Shown: positions 28,646 through 38,014, counted from the first letter of the stretch. The stretch: DNA of 64,000 nucleotides from Scytonema sp045865695 (GCF_045865695.1 NZ_BAACAP010000238.1:1-64000); one strand, 5' to 3'. Numbers and translations are program-made. Notes: generated by a model not told the origin, from the letters alone.

Positions 28646-28825
28646 ATGTTAGCTCTCAAAGGTAAAAATCTTACTTTAATAGCTCTTGCTCTCATGGCAA
28701 TGGCGTATTTCAGTACTATGTCTCATTTAGAAATACACCCTTTTTTAAAAGGTGAATTTGTTGTTATACCACTACAGGTACTTGCGTTAATTTACGTGAT
28801 GTACTGGCGTTGGTCTCATCGCTGA
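28646..28825 (+). CDS. Small hydrophobic protein (59 aa)
   Basis: ATG 28646 to TGA 28825. Two hydrophobic stretches (LTLIALALMAMAYF and EFVVIPLQVLALIYVMYW) suggest a two-helix membrane protein. I do not recognise a family. It lies between the DUF2752 gene and the copper ATPase on the same strand; no clear ribosome site was seen, so the call is moderate. Confidence 0.5.
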   Translation: MLALKGKNLTLIALALMAMAYFSTMSHLEIHPFLKGEFVVIPLQVLALIYVMYWRWSHR

Positions 28826-28985
28826 AATGAAAAGGAGCAGAACTGAGACTAAATGCCCCATCACCTCTTAATAAAACTTAACATATTTGACAATCTGTCA
28901 ATGCCTCAGATTTCGCCTACGCTCAAATAAGAGGCGCTTAAATAAGCGCGTTTATATTTTTTTCGTAGCAAATCTAAACATTTCC

Positions 28986-31601
28986 ATGCAATTTGTCTCG
29001 AAGACCAACCTTCCCTCAGAACCAGCCCCAACGACAGAGAAAATCACTTTGGATGTTGGGGGTATGAAGTGTGCTGGCTGTGTAAAGGCAGTAGAACGCC
29101 AGCTAACTCAACATCCGGGAGTTAAAAGCGCTTGTGTGAACCTAGCGACAGAAGTAGCAGTCGTAGAATTAGAAACTGGTGCAGCACAACCAGAAGCACT
29201 AGCACAGAGATTGACATCGGCTGGATTCCCGACGCAACCTCGGAAATTACACGGGCAAGGAGCAAGCGAGACACAAGGAATGCCCAATCCAGAAGAACGC
29301 CAGCGTCGAGAAATGCAGTTGGCACAGCAGCAGTTGGCGGTTGCGGCAATACTTCTGGTACTGTCAATTACCGGACATATTGGCAGTCTGGGTGGTCCGA
29401 TACCACCAGTTTTACAAAACATTTGGTTTCACTGTAGCTTAGCAACCATTGCCATATTCATTCCCGGTCGTCCCATTCTGGTGGATGGGTGGTTGGGCGT
29501 GCGGCATAATGCGCCTAATATGAATACCCTTGTGGGATTGGGAACGCTTACAGCTTACTTTGCCAGCTTAGTTGCTTTGCTATTTCCCCAACTTGGTTGG
29601 GAATGTTTCTTTGATGAGCCAGTGATGATGCTCGGCTTTATTTTGTTAGGGCGGACGTTGGAAAAACAAGCCAGAAACCGTGCTGCTGTAGCATTTAAAG
29701 GATTACTTGCCCTCAAACCCCAAGTAGCCCGGTTGATTGCTAAACCAAAAGCAGATGAAGATCCGACTCCTACAGTTTCTGCCAATACGGGAGTTGTCGA
29801 AATTCCTGCTGAAGTCGTGCGCGTTGGCGAATGGTTGCAAGTTCTTCCTGGAGAGAAAATTCCCGTTGATGGCGAGATTATAGACGGACAAACAACTGTA
29901 GATGAGTCGATGCTAACTGGAGAAGCAGTACCAGTTATCAAGCAACCAGGAGATGTAGTTGCAGCAGGGACAATAAATCTTTCAGGTGCGATCGCAATTC
30001 AAGCAACTCGTACTGGAAACGATACAACTTTAGCGTTTATTGTTGCCTTAGTAGAAACAGCTCAAACTCGCAAAGCACCCGTACAAAAATTAGCAGACAC
30101 AGTAGCAGGATACTTTACCTATGGTGTATTGACAGCTGCGCTGTTAACATTCCTTTTCTGGTACTTTTTCGGCACTCACATTTGGCACGATCTACTTACG
30201 TCCCATGCCTTGCAAATACCAGTACACCACTTACCTACTTCTCATCTCATTCATTCGTCCTCTCACCCATTTGCCCCCTCACCCCTCCTCATTAGTCTTA
30301 AATTAGCGATCGCAGTTATGGTGGTTGCTTGTCCTTGCGCGTTAGGGCTTGCCACACCCACAGCCATACTTGTTGGCACAACCATTGGTGCTAAAAGGGG
30401 TCTTTTCATCAAAGGTGGCGATGTTTTAGAGAAAGTACACCGTCTAGGCACAGTCGTTTTTGATAAAACTGGAACTCTCACGACAGGTACACCTGTGATA
30501 ACGGACTGTATCCCAATCGAGGGACTGGGTACTGGTGATGGGCGACTGGGAGAGGAAAATACCCAATCGCCAATCGCCAATCGCCAATACCTTATCCAAA
30601 TAGCCGCCGCCGTAGAAAGTGGAACCATTCACCCGCTCGCACAAGCTATTGTACAAGAAGCACAAAATCAAAAGTTGTCAATTCCCAATGCGACAGATTT
30701 TCAGACAGAACCAGGATTGGGCGTATCTGCTGTTGTGGAAGGCAATTTAGTACTTTTAGGTAATAGTGGTTGGCTGCACTGGCATGGTGTAGAGATTGGC
30801 GAAACTACGACACAACAAGCTCAAACCCTTGCGACTGAAGGTAAAACAGTTGTTTTTATAGCAGTTGAAGGTACTGTAGCCGGACTTATTGCCGTTCGCG
30901 ACACTATAAGACCAGATGCTAAGGCAACAGTAGACCAGTTGCGTCAAATGGGTCTGCGAGTCATGATGTTAAGCGGGGATTCATTAGAAGTTGCAACTGC
31001 TGTAGCCAATCAACTAGGACTCTCAAGCTGTGATGTAGTCGCTAATGTTCCCCCCGCAAAGAAGGCATCTTTCATTCAAGAGCTACAAGAGGGAATGGCG
31101 ACTAGGGACTGGGGACTGGGGAATAAGGACGTGGAAAGCAGAGGCGTAGACGTAATAACCAATCGCCAATCGCCAATCGCCAATCGCCAATCGCCAATCC
31201 CTAATCGCCAATCCCTAATCGCCATGGTAGGTGATGGCATTAACGACGCCCCTGCTCTGTCTCAAGCAGATGTAGGAATTGCGTTACACTCCGGAACAGA
31301 TGTTGCTATGGAAACAGCTGAAATTGTATTGATGCGCGATCGCTTAATAGATGTGGTTGCATCCATACAACTCAGCCGTGCCACTTTCAGTAAAATTCGT
31401 CAGAATTTGTTTTGGGCTTTTGCGTACAATACACTTGGCATTCCTCTAGCTGCGGGTGTTCTGTTGCCTAGCTTGGGTTTTGTGTTAAGCCCTTCTGGTG
31501 CAGCTGCATTAATGGCTTTTAGTTCAGTCAGCGTGGTCACAAATTCTTTATTGTTAAGACGTTTTACTCGCCCTGACCGAACTCTCACTGTGAAGGTATG
31601 A
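28986..31601 (+). CDS. Copper-type P1B ATPase with in-frame repeat insertions
   Basis: 871 aa from ATG 28986; an upstream TTG at 28887 would add an unlikely basic leader. Domains: an N-terminal heavy-metal-associated domain with MKCAGC (near 27-32); TGEAVP; the membrane metal site CPCALGLATP (near 450); phosphorylation at DKTGTLT; HPLAQAI of the nucleotide domain; GDGINDAP near the end. The CPC and MxCxxC pattern points to monovalent copper transport across the plasma or thylakoid membrane. Two stretches do not belong to the family: GLGTGDGRLGEENTQSPIAN after VITDCIPIE, and a run of NRQSPIA-type heptapeptides just before MVGDGIND. Both come from heptamer DNA repeats (separate entry). The frame is intact, so the protein may still work. 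Confidence 0.93.
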   Translation: MQFVSKTNLPSEPAPTTEKITLDVGGMKCAGCVKAVERQLTQHPGVKSACVNLATEVAVVELETGAAQPEALAQRLTSAGFPTQPRKLHGQGASETQGMPNPEERQRREMQLAQQQLAVAAILLVLSITGHIGSLGGPIPPVLQNIWFHCSLATIAIFIPGRPILVDGWLGVRHNAPNMNTLVGLGTLTAYFASLVALLFPQLGWECFFDEPVMMLGFILLGRTLEKQARNRAAVAFKGLLALKPQVARLIAKPKADEDPTPTVSANTGVVEIPAEVVRVGEWLQVLPGEKIPVDGEIIDGQTTVDESMLTGEAVPVIKQPGDVVAAGTINLSGAIAIQATRTGNDTTLAFIVALVETAQTRKAPVQKLADTVAGYFTYGVLTAALLTFLFWYFFGTHIWHDLLTSHALQIPVHHLPTSHLIHSSSHPFAPSPLLISLKLAIAVMVVACPCALGLATPTAILVGTTIGAKRGLFIKGGDVLEKVHRLGTVVFDKTGTLTTGTPVITDCIPIEGLGTGDGRLGEENTQSPIANRQYLIQIAAAVESGTIHPLAQAIVQEAQNQKLSIPNATDFQTEPGLGVSAVVEGNLVLLGNSGWLHWHGVEIGETTTQQAQTLATEGKTVVFIAVEGTVAGLIAVRDTIRPDAKATVDQLRQMGLRVMMLSGDSLEVATAVANQLGLSSCDVVANVPPAKKASFIQELQEGMATRDWGLGNKDVESRGVDVITNRQSPIANRQSPIPNRQSLIAMVGDGINDAPALSQADVGIALHSGTDVAMETAEIVLMRDRLIDVVASIQLSRATFSKIRQNLFWAFAYNTLGIPLAAGVLLPSLGFVLSPSGAAALMAFSSVSVVTNSLLLRRFTRPDRTLTVKV
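31156..31224 (+). repeat. In-frame heptamer array (cgccaat) inside the P-type ATPase gene
   Basis: Tandem cgccaat-type 7-mers. Three units make 21 bases, so the array reads as a seven-residue peptide repeat NRQSPIA. A shorter sister array lies at 30563-30590 in the same gene. Confidence 0.88.
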
Positions 31602-31661
31602 TTTAAGAATACAAGTGTTGGATCGTAGTGGTCTTTTATTATCAGACTCACAAAAACAATC

Positions 31662-31691
31662 AAGAGTAGAACGAAATGTTCTACTCTTTCA
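31662..31691 (+). terminator. Rho-independent-like terminator after the P-type ATPase gene
   Basis: An 11-bp perfect stem aagagtagaac / gttctactctt with a five-base loop, followed by tc. It sits between the ATPase and FHA genes and probably separates their transcripts. Confidence 0.65.
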
Positions 31692-31757
31692 GGTGTCAAT
31701 ACAATATAACAGTATAGGGATTATCTAAATTATCACAATAGATTATAGTTTAGGGGA

Positions 31758-32258
31758 ATGACAGAAAAAAATACTCAACAAATTTTTCTTGGTAACAGTC
31801 CATCTGATTTTAAAAACGTATCAATGGCAGCAGAAACTCATGAAAGTCATTTACTGATTATAGAGGACGACCAAGGACGCAAGGAGTTCACATTAGACCG
31901 TCCTACTTATTCTATTGGTAGAGATCGGGAGTGCGATATCCGTCTTGTGTCACAATTTGTCTCGCGCCGTCATGCTACTCTCGTTAAGCTACCACGAGAT
32001 GATAAAAAACGCGGCTTCTACTACCGAATTGTCGATGGCGATGCCAAGGGTAAAACGAGTTCTAACGGTTTGATGATTAACGGGCGCAAAATTCCCGCTC
32101 ACGATCTCAAAAATGAGGATGAGGTCGTTTTTGGTCCCCAAGTTCGCGCCATTTATTACCTACTACGGGATAGTATGCGCTCTACAGGACAGACAGATGC
32201 TAGTGAATATGATATTACACTAATCAATCCTGGCATGACTGAGGATCTGGAAGATTAA
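31758..32258 (+). CDS. FHA-domain protein
   Basis: 166 aa. A single FHA domain (about 45-135) with YSIGRDRECDIRL, VSRRHATL and SSNGLMING: the phosphothreonine-binding residues Arg, Ser, Arg-His and Asn-Gly are all present. The short N- and C-terminal tails are polar. It should bind a phosphorylated partner of a Ser/Thr kinase; a kinase is encoded 24 kb away at 56464, but a link is only inference. It is a stand-alone gene behind a terminator. Confidence 0.92.
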   Translation: MTEKNTQQIFLGNSPSDFKNVSMAAETHESHLLIIEDDQGRKEFTLDRPTYSIGRDRECDIRLVSQFVSRRHATLVKLPRDDKKRGFYYRIVDGDAKGKTSSNGLMINGRKIPAHDLKNEDEVVFGPQVRAIYYLLRDSMRSTGQTDASEYDITLINPGMTEDLED

Positions 32259-32524
32259 TAAGCTGTTTCTTTGATGTAACACTAGATAACCGAATCTTGG
32301 AGTAGAATGGAGCGAAACCGTGCTTTGTTCCATGAAATATCTATCTCCAATCCAAGTTTTTTGATTGCACAGCTATGTCAGTTAAAGAATTTTTAACTGA
32401 ACTTAACTATTGTCAGAAAATTTTTGCTGCTAGCTTGTACCGTATATAAAAGACCTACCCAAAGTTACCCAAAGCGCTTACATTCTTCGTCATTCGTCTA
32501 GCTGAACTTTGGAGCTTAATTCCT

Positions 32525-32640
32525 GCTTCACAAGGCGTGATGTCGGCATCCTCCCTTACGGGTTCGCCAGTTCCCTACGAATGTTACCTTTCTTCAGGAC
32601 TGGACTCACCACATGCTTCAACTGGTGGTAACCAGGGCAA
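32525..32640 (-). ncRNA. TnpB omega-RNA-like 3' segment (remnant)
   Basis: Read on the minus strand, the sequence continues from the TnpB 3' end through ggttaccaccagttgaagc, a stem gtccagtcct...gaactggc, and ends gtaagggaggatgccgacat. Overlap with the end of tnpB and a palindromic tail are as in omega-RNA genes of IS200/605-type elements. I infer the identity from position and structure. The element's other end is missing. Confidence 0.5.
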
Positions 32641-33103
32641 CGCAGTGGCTCAGATTGATGGCAGCATTCAGGTCTCGGTTAATGCTGAGACCACAACCAC
32701 ACTCAAAAGTTCTTTCTTTCAATGGTAGCTGTGGCTTAACTGTTCCGTACTGGGAACAAGTTTTAGAACTGGGATACCATCTGTCAGCAATCACAAGTTT
32801 AGTACCATAAAACTCGCATTTATAGGTTAGCTGGCGTCTAAACTCATAAAATTCCATATCTTGAATGCTCAGTGCTAGTTTATGATTAGCCAACATTCCA
32901 GATACATTTAAATCCTCTATGACAACTATGCCGTGGTTTTTGGCTAGTCGGGTAGTGAGTTTATGTAATGTATCTTTACGGATGTTGGCAACTTTGGAGT
33001 GCAATCTAGCTATCTGTATCTGGGCTGAGTTCCAATTAGCTGAACCTATCACTTTATGCCGATTTAACCATTGCATTCTAGAGAGCTTATCCTTATTGCT
33101 CAC
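32618..33103 (-). pseudogene. TnpB (IS200/IS605-type) C-terminal fragment, degenerate
   Basis: 161 aa, less than half of a normal TnpB (about 400 aa). It keeps the RuvC-II region IVVIEDLNVSGM, and DRWYPSSKTCS, and the end RDLNAAINL. The zinc ribbon is damaged: the first CxxC is CSQYG, and the second pair is one residue short (FECGCG). The RuvC-III Asp of DRD is Asn (INRD). The N-terminal half and RuvC-I are missing. It is therefore unlikely to cleave DNA. The first codons (MSNKDKLSRMQW) correspond to the middle of the family, so the 5' part was lost. Confidence 0.88.
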
Positions 33104-33132
33104 TCACTCGCATGGATTGTTCAGCGAGCGAG

Positions 33133-33480
33133 CTAACCAGCAAGACTCTCTATAAGATGCCAATGGCGGCAATGCTCTATCTCTTGTTTGATAAACTCAA
33201 ACATTTGTCGGCAGTGATTATCCCGTTGGAGAGGGAGTTCCTCGTTTTTAATCACAATGCTCATCCGCGTTTCCGTTTCAGTGGCGGAAGTTTTATCAAT
33301 CAATACTTCCACCGTTACTAATTTGGAAAAAGGTACAGTACCAGGAATCTCACGTGCCATGATGTAATCAGATGTATAATATTGTACATCTAGACCACAA
33401 TCTTGTAGAAGTTCTACCATTAATGGCTGAAGATGGTTGAGAGCAACCGAAAGAACAAATGAACAGGTATAGCGAGCCAT
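33133..33480 (-). CDS. Conserved hypothetical protein
   Basis: 115 aa, soluble, without membrane segments. The sequence begins MARYTCSFVLSVALNHLQPL and has alternating hydrophobic residues consistent with a small alpha/beta fold (LVTVEVLIDKTSAT, TRMSIVIKNEELPL). I do not recognise a family or motif. It lies on the same strand as the TnpB fragment but has normal-looking composition, so it is probably a resident gene. Confidence 0.65.
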   Translation of the reverse strand: MARYTCSFVLSVALNHLQPLMVELLQDCGLDVQYYTSDYIMAREIPGTVPFSKLVTVEVLIDKTSATETETRMSIVIKNEELPLQRDNHCRQMFEFIKQEIEHCRHWHLIESLAG

Positions 33481-33742
33481 AATAGCCCCACGCCTTGCAA
33501 CACTCCGTCCATCCTATAATATCCAACTACCCAATAGCCAAGTTATTACAAAAAAAGGGAATGGGGAATAGGGCATGGGGCATGGGAACTAGGGACTGGA
33601 GGACTGTAGGTAGGGAAGACAGCCCACCATCATTCAAGGATGGACGTTATCTTTAGGTAATCTTGCTAGCAGTTCGGGAGTCATTGCTAATTCCTAGTAA
33701 AATAGGAGTCTGGTGAAGACTTGCAGTGAACAAAGTTTTTAA

Positions 33743-34663
33743 ATGAAAGTAGCGATCGCTGGAGCAACAGGATTTGTAGGGAGTCGTTTGGTACAACGAC
33801 TTCAAAAAGAGGGAATGGAAGTGGTTATTTTAACCCGTAGCGCTTCTCATGCCCAAAAGGTTTTTCCATCTACAGCTTTTCCCAATGTAAATATTGTTAC
33901 CTACACGCCCACAACTTCTGGTTCTTGGCAAAGCGCCTTTGCGAGTTGTGATGGAGTCGTTAATCTTGCAGGAGAACCTATTGGTGAAGGGCGTTGGACT
34001 TCAGAACGCAAACAGGAAATTTTAAACAGCCGTAAACTTGGAACGCAAAAAATTGTAGAAGCTATAGCTAGTAATAATCCTAAATTTAAGGTGCTAGTTA
34101 ATACATCAGCAATTGGTTATTATGGTACGAGTGAAACTGCTACTTTCGATGAAACTAGTCCACCCGGTAATGATTTTCTAGCTCAAGTTTGTCAAGCGTG
34201 GGAAGCAGAGGCGCAAAAAGTTACAGAAGTTGGCGTCCGATTAGTTATTTTACGCTTGGGCATTGTTTTAGGTACTGGCGGGGCATTAGGTAAAATGATT
34301 ACTCCATTTAAACTTTTTGCAGGCGGTCCTATTGGCAACGGTCAGCAGTGGTTTTCATGGATTCATGTTGATGATGTTGTTAACTTGATTTTACAAGCAT
34401 TAATAAGATCGGATATGCAAGGAGTTTATAATGCAACGGCTCCTTCTCCAATCCGCATGACAGAACTCAGCAACACTATGGGGCGAGTTATGAATCGTCC
34501 CTCTTGGTTACCCGTACCATCCTTTGCCATAGAAGCCCTTTTAGGAGAAGGGGCAATAGTTGTTCTAGAAGGTCAACAGGTACTTCCCAAACGAACTCAA
34601 AGCGTTGGCTTTCAGTACAAATACCCCTCAGTTGAACCCGCACTTGCACAAATTTTAAAATGA
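33743..34663 (+). CDS. TIGR01777-type NAD(P)-dependent epimerase (ThyD/SulA-like)
   Basis: 306 aa. Rossmann start MKVAIAGATGFVGSRL, then VVNLAGEPIGEGRWT, NTSAIGYYG with the Tyr of the active site, and the C-terminal DUF1731 region (PSFAIEALLGEGAIVVLEGQ). In cyanobacteria such proteins are named ThyD, a thylakoid-associated member, and in E. coli YfcH; the reaction is not known. Length is typical. The downstream repeat at 34670 starts a few bases after the stop. Confidence 0.9.
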   Translation: MKVAIAGATGFVGSRLVQRLQKEGMEVVILTRSASHAQKVFPSTAFPNVNIVTYTPTTSGSWQSAFASCDGVVNLAGEPIGEGRWTSERKQEILNSRKLGTQKIVEAIASNNPKFKVLVNTSAIGYYGTSETATFDETSPPGNDFLAQVCQAWEAEAQKVTEVGVRLVILRLGIVLGTGGALGKMITPFKLFAGGPIGNGQQWFSWIHVDDVVNLILQALIRSDMQGVYNATAPSPIRMTELSNTMGRVMNRPSWLPVPSFAIEALLGEGAIVVLEGQQVLPKRTQSVGFQYKYPSVEPALAQILK

Positions 34664-34669
34664 GTTGGC

Positions 34670-34742
34670 GATTGGGGAACTCGGAACCCCATTGCCCCTT
34701 ATCCCCAGAGGGGACCCCGAGTTCCCCAGTCCCTAGTCCCCA
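34670..34742. repeat. G/C-rich dispersed repeat (gattgggg...cccagaggggac)
   Basis: It contains gccccttatccccagagggg and accccgagttccccagtccc. The same string occurs inside the M20D hydrolase gene at 59273-59317, where it is translated. Confidence 0.85.
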
Positions 34743-34978
34743 GTTTGAAATTTTCGCGACACCCAACTAATCAGTCCACTGAGCAGAGCACCAGCTATTA
34801 GGATGCCAATAGCTGGGTTAAATACGGGTTGCCACAACTTGTGCCATAAATCTAAACCTAGTGGCACTCCGGTTGCCTGACCGATTGCTGCTACTGCTAA
34901 CCACGCAAAGCCAAACAAGACTAAAAATACGTCCGCAACTAGAATAATATTGAGCCAGTTTAAAAATTTGTCTTTCAT
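34733..34978 (-). CDS. Small two-helix membrane protein
   Basis: 81 aa. Hydrophobic segments at about 10-32 (IILVADVFLVLFGFAWLAV) and 55-73 (PAIGILIAGALLSGLISW). It resembles conserved cyanobacterial hypotheticals, but I know no function. Its 3' end runs into the dispersed repeat, so the last residues (RKFQTGD) may be repeat-derived. Confidence 0.7.
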   Translation of the reverse strand: MKDKFLNWLNIILVADVFLVLFGFAWLAVAAIGQATGVPLGLDLWHKLWQPVFNPAIGILIAGALLSGLISWVSRKFQTGD

Positions 34979-35092
34979 AAAAAATTAGGGATTGGGGACT
35001 TGGGACTGGGGATTGGGAAAGATAAGATTCAGCAAGGGAATGGTAAATATTAATACTCAATCCCTAATCGCTAATTCCCAATCGCCCATCGC

Positions 35093-35515
35093 CTATTCAG
35101 GAAACAACCAACCTTTAACTTTTATCAAACTTTGCCAATCTGGTTTTCTGCTCAAGCCATCCTCTATACTGGTTTTGATTTCCTCTTGCCAATCAGGATT
35201 TACAAAGATCAGCTGATGTGCAAATTCAACGTGCTCGCGCAAACCTTTTTGACCTGTTTCTAACATTGCCACTGCAAGATTTACCCTTGCTTGAGGATCT
35301 TGGGGATTTAACTTCACAGCTTTTTGAGCGGCTTTGAATGCTGGTGTTGCTTTATCATCCAACAGATACAGCCACGCCAAGCAAGTCCAAGCAGAGCTAT
35401 TTTTAGGGGCGCGATCGCAAATTTCTTTAAACACGGGGATTAAAGTCTCTGCTGATTCTCCAGCTTTATAACGTTCCAATCCCGTATCAAAGAGGGTTTC
35501 AACTGTTTGAGTCAT
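35093..35515 (-). CDS. TPR-repeat protein
   Basis: 140 aa. Two to three tetratricopeptide units are visible (SAWTCLAWLYLLDDKATPAF, AAQKAVKLNPQDPQARVNLA). It probably acts as an adaptor. It lies 32 bp behind the SufA/IscA gene on the same strand, so the two may be co-transcribed; the space contains a short ggtcact repeat (35522-35544). Confidence 0.88.
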   Translation of the reverse strand: MTQTVETLFDTGLERYKAGESAETLIPVFKEICDRAPKNSSAWTCLAWLYLLDDKATPAFKAAQKAVKLNPQDPQARVNLAVAMLETGQKGLREHVEFAHQLIFVNPDWQEEIKTSIEDGLSRKPDWQSLIKVKGWLFPE

Positions 35516-35547
35516 TTGTTATTGGTCACTGGTCAGGTGGTCACTGA

Positions 35548-35904
35548 TTAAACGCCAAATGATTTACCACAACCACAGGTTTGGTTAGCATTGGGGTTGG
35601 AAAATTGAAAGCCGCCACCAATCATGGCATCGCTATAATCTAGTATTAAACCATAGAGATATAATAAGCTCTTGCGATCGCATACAATTTTGAAACCGTC
35701 ATAATCATAAACTTCATCGTGGGGGGTAATTTTGCTGGGGTCTTCAAAATCCATTAGGTAAGACATTCCAGAACAACCGCCTTGACGAACTCCTACCCGC
35801 AGGCAAAGGTCTGTGCCTTGCTTATCTCGCAAGAATTTCACCTGTTGCAGTGCGGCATTGCTTATCTGAATTCCCTTTTGTTGAGGCTCAATTGCTTGTG
35901 TCAT
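35548..35904 (-). CDS. A-type iron-sulfur cluster carrier (HesB/IscA/SufA family)
   Basis: 118 aa. The three cluster cysteines are present: one in GVRQGGCSGMSY (near 43) and CGCG near the end (TCGCGKSF). The family carries Fe-S clusters to target proteins. Cyanobacteria have two such proteins (SufA and IscA); I cannot tell which this is. No other suf or isc gene is nearby. The start at ATG 35904 fits the family's short N-terminal tail. Confidence 0.92.
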   Translation of the reverse strand: MTQAIEPQQKGIQISNAALQQVKFLRDKQGTDLCLRVGVRQGGCSGMSYLMDFEDPSKITPHDEVYDYDGFKIVCDRKSLLYLYGLILDYSDAMIGGGFQFSNPNANQTCGCGKSFGV

Positions 35905-36285
35905 ATGTTTGTTTAAACTTCTTAGCGCCTTTTAGCTTAACCATACAGCAGCAGAGTGAGAGAATAAACCTACAGACTGCCGCTAAGAAAGGATGTTTCG
36001 CGTGTTTTTTGCTTCTATTGTAGCGACAGATCGTGTCCCTAGTTGGAAAATTGTAAATACTCCGTTAAAAGCAGGCAAAGATTTTTATTCTAGAATTGAG
36101 AGATTCGGTATGTAAAAAAGCAATATTTTTGAAATTTATGCTTTGTAACAGTTTTCCTACGCGCTCGCGAAGTGCAAGCTGAAAGAGCGCTTATCGCTCT
36201 TCACAAATAGCCAGAGCTTTTGACTCTTGGTAGTTGTGAGACCCAAAAATTGACTTCTTTATTATTTTTTTGATGAAATGACTCT
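35905..36285. other. Divergent intergenic region
   Basis: This lies between divergent genes, so it should contain both promoters; none could be assigned with confidence. A small hairpin agagcg-cttat-cgctct lies near 36184-36200. No gene seen. Confidence 0.4.
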
Positions 36286-37944
36286 ATGACAAGTTTTAAT
36301 CGCTCTACCAGTCGTCGGCTGAAGAAATTAAATCAAATTCCTTCTGTATGGGAGGGCGATCGCCGTCCGTTGTTATCACCGCCCGGTCAAAGCCCAGAAT
36401 CAGAGGTCAAAGGAGAGTGCATTTTATGGGTGGACGGCACGCAAGGTATTGTCCGGGGGATGGACGTTGTAGCGCCAGAAACAGGTCCGGAAGCCGTTGT
36501 TCGTACCTTAATGCGAGCAATGGAGCATCCTCACAGTCCGGCAAAACCTGCTCGACCCCAAAGAATTGTTGTTAGAGACAGAGAAATTCAATTCTACCTG
36601 CGCGGTGTTCTCCAAGATTTAGACATAGCAATAGAACACTCGCCCGAATTGCCATTAATTGACGAATTATTCCGTGGGTTTGCGGAGATTTTGGATAGTC
36701 AAGTTCCCGACTTACCTCCGCAATACGTACAAGTACTGCGAGAAAAAGCATTTGCAATTTGGCAAGCAGCTCCTTGGGAATTTTTAGAAGAACAGCAAAT
36801 TTTATCTATTGAGATTAACCAATGGGATGTTGGAACTCTCTATGCCAGCGTTATGGGTATGCTAGGTATGGAATACGGAATTTTACTATATCGCTCTGAA
36901 GAATCATTAAAGCAGTTTCGAGCGACAGTTTTAAGAGACGATGAATTACAGGGGCATTTAGAAGAAGCTTTTCTCAAGCAAGATTGTCTGTTTCTCACTT
37001 TTGAGAGTACTGATGAAATGGACGACGATGAAGATGAGTTTTTCGACTTGGCAGATTTGCCACTTTCAGACATAGAACCTACTTTTGGCAATATTCATCC
37101 ACTCGAAGGACTGCGATCGGTTTTATATGATGAAGAAGCACTTGTCGTCTTAGTCGCTTTAGAAAGTTTATACCGCTTTCTTCGCGACCATCGTCGTCAA
37201 TTGAATGACGATACTTTTCCCAATCTCAGTCGTCGCTACCGCATTGCTCTTCCTGAATCATCAAACAACGATCTAGCAAAGTCAATTCCTGTTGTTGTCT
37301 CTACCATGCCACAGTTAGCAGAAGAATTAGAGGAAATAGCAGGTTTCAGTCTTGATGATGATGATTATGACTATGAAGACGAAGATGACGATGAAGAAAC
37401 ATCTCCGTTCCAATTATTACGAAATGATGTAATACCAGAAGATTCTTTCGTTAGTTTAAGTGTTGTGTCTTGGAAAATATTGGATGATTTGCGGAAGGGA
37501 GCGAACTACCATGCAGTTGGGGAAATGACACAAGCAGGTGATGGATTACCTGTCATATTAATTCAAACATCCCGCCCCAAAGCAAAAACTTTAATTGAGA
37601 GTATCGAACAAGCAGGTGGGCTGAGAGGCATTGGTTTTAATCCGGGTGCAGATCCTTTCGACGATCGAGATTACGATTTAGGTTTGTTAAAAACTAAGAA
37701 TGACGAGTTGATTTTGTTTGGCGAGTATGAAGATGACGACCCCATACACATAGAAGAGCGACAAAAGTGGAATCAACGCTGTCAGAATACTCAGGGATAT
37801 TGCGGTTTGATTATTGCTAAAGGATTAACAGGATCTTCTCGTGGTAATCCCCAACCACGCGATATGATGGCTTTGTTTGAAGCGCGATTTCTTTCACCTA
37901 GAGATATAGGGTTAGGAACTTTACAACTTATGCCTCAGCTGTAG
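36286..37944 (+). CDS. Conserved cyanobacterial protein (DUF6930-like)
   Basis: 552 aa. Acidic protein with two very acidic runs (DEMDDDEDEFFDL near 244-256 and DDDDYDYEDEDDDEE near 361-375). The N-terminal part (RPQRIVVRDREIQFYLRGVLQDLDI) looks like the region annotated as DUF6930 in cyanobacteria; this is recalled, not checked. No catalytic motif or membrane segment was recognised. It is monocistronic, followed by a likely terminator. Confidence 0.75.
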   Translation: MTSFNRSTSRRLKKLNQIPSVWEGDRRPLLSPPGQSPESEVKGECILWVDGTQGIVRGMDVVAPETGPEAVVRTLMRAMEHPHSPAKPARPQRIVVRDREIQFYLRGVLQDLDIAIEHSPELPLIDELFRGFAEILDSQVPDLPPQYVQVLREKAFAIWQAAPWEFLEEQQILSIEINQWDVGTLYASVMGMLGMEYGILLYRSEESLKQFRATVLRDDELQGHLEEAFLKQDCLFLTFESTDEMDDDEDEFFDLADLPLSDIEPTFGNIHPLEGLRSVLYDEEALVVLVALESLYRFLRDHRRQLNDDTFPNLSRRYRIALPESSNNDLAKSIPVVVSTMPQLAEELEEIAGFSLDDDDYDYEDEDDDEETSPFQLLRNDVIPEDSFVSLSVVSWKILDDLRKGANYHAVGEMTQAGDGLPVILIQTSRPKAKTLIESIEQAGGLRGIGFNPGADPFDDRDYDLGLLKTKNDELILFGEYEDDDPIHIEERQKWNQRCQNTQGYCGLIIAKGLTGSSRGNPQPRDMMALFEARFLSPRDIGLGTLQLMPQL

Positions 37945-37985
37945 TTTGAGTGAGTGAAGAAAGGATAAAGAATGAGATGAACGCC

Positions 37986-38014
37986 AACTCGGTTTCTTTA
38001 AAGTCGGGTTGTTT
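37986..38014 (+). terminator. Probable terminator
   Basis: aactcgg-tttctttaaag-tcgggtt followed by gtttt. The stem of about seven pairs includes one G-T wobble. Confidence 0.5.

Noticed and set aside
28887..28985. Long N-terminus of the P-type ATPase from TTG 28887
   Set aside because: The 33 extra residues are basic and unlike the family; ATG 28986 leads directly into the metal-binding domain.
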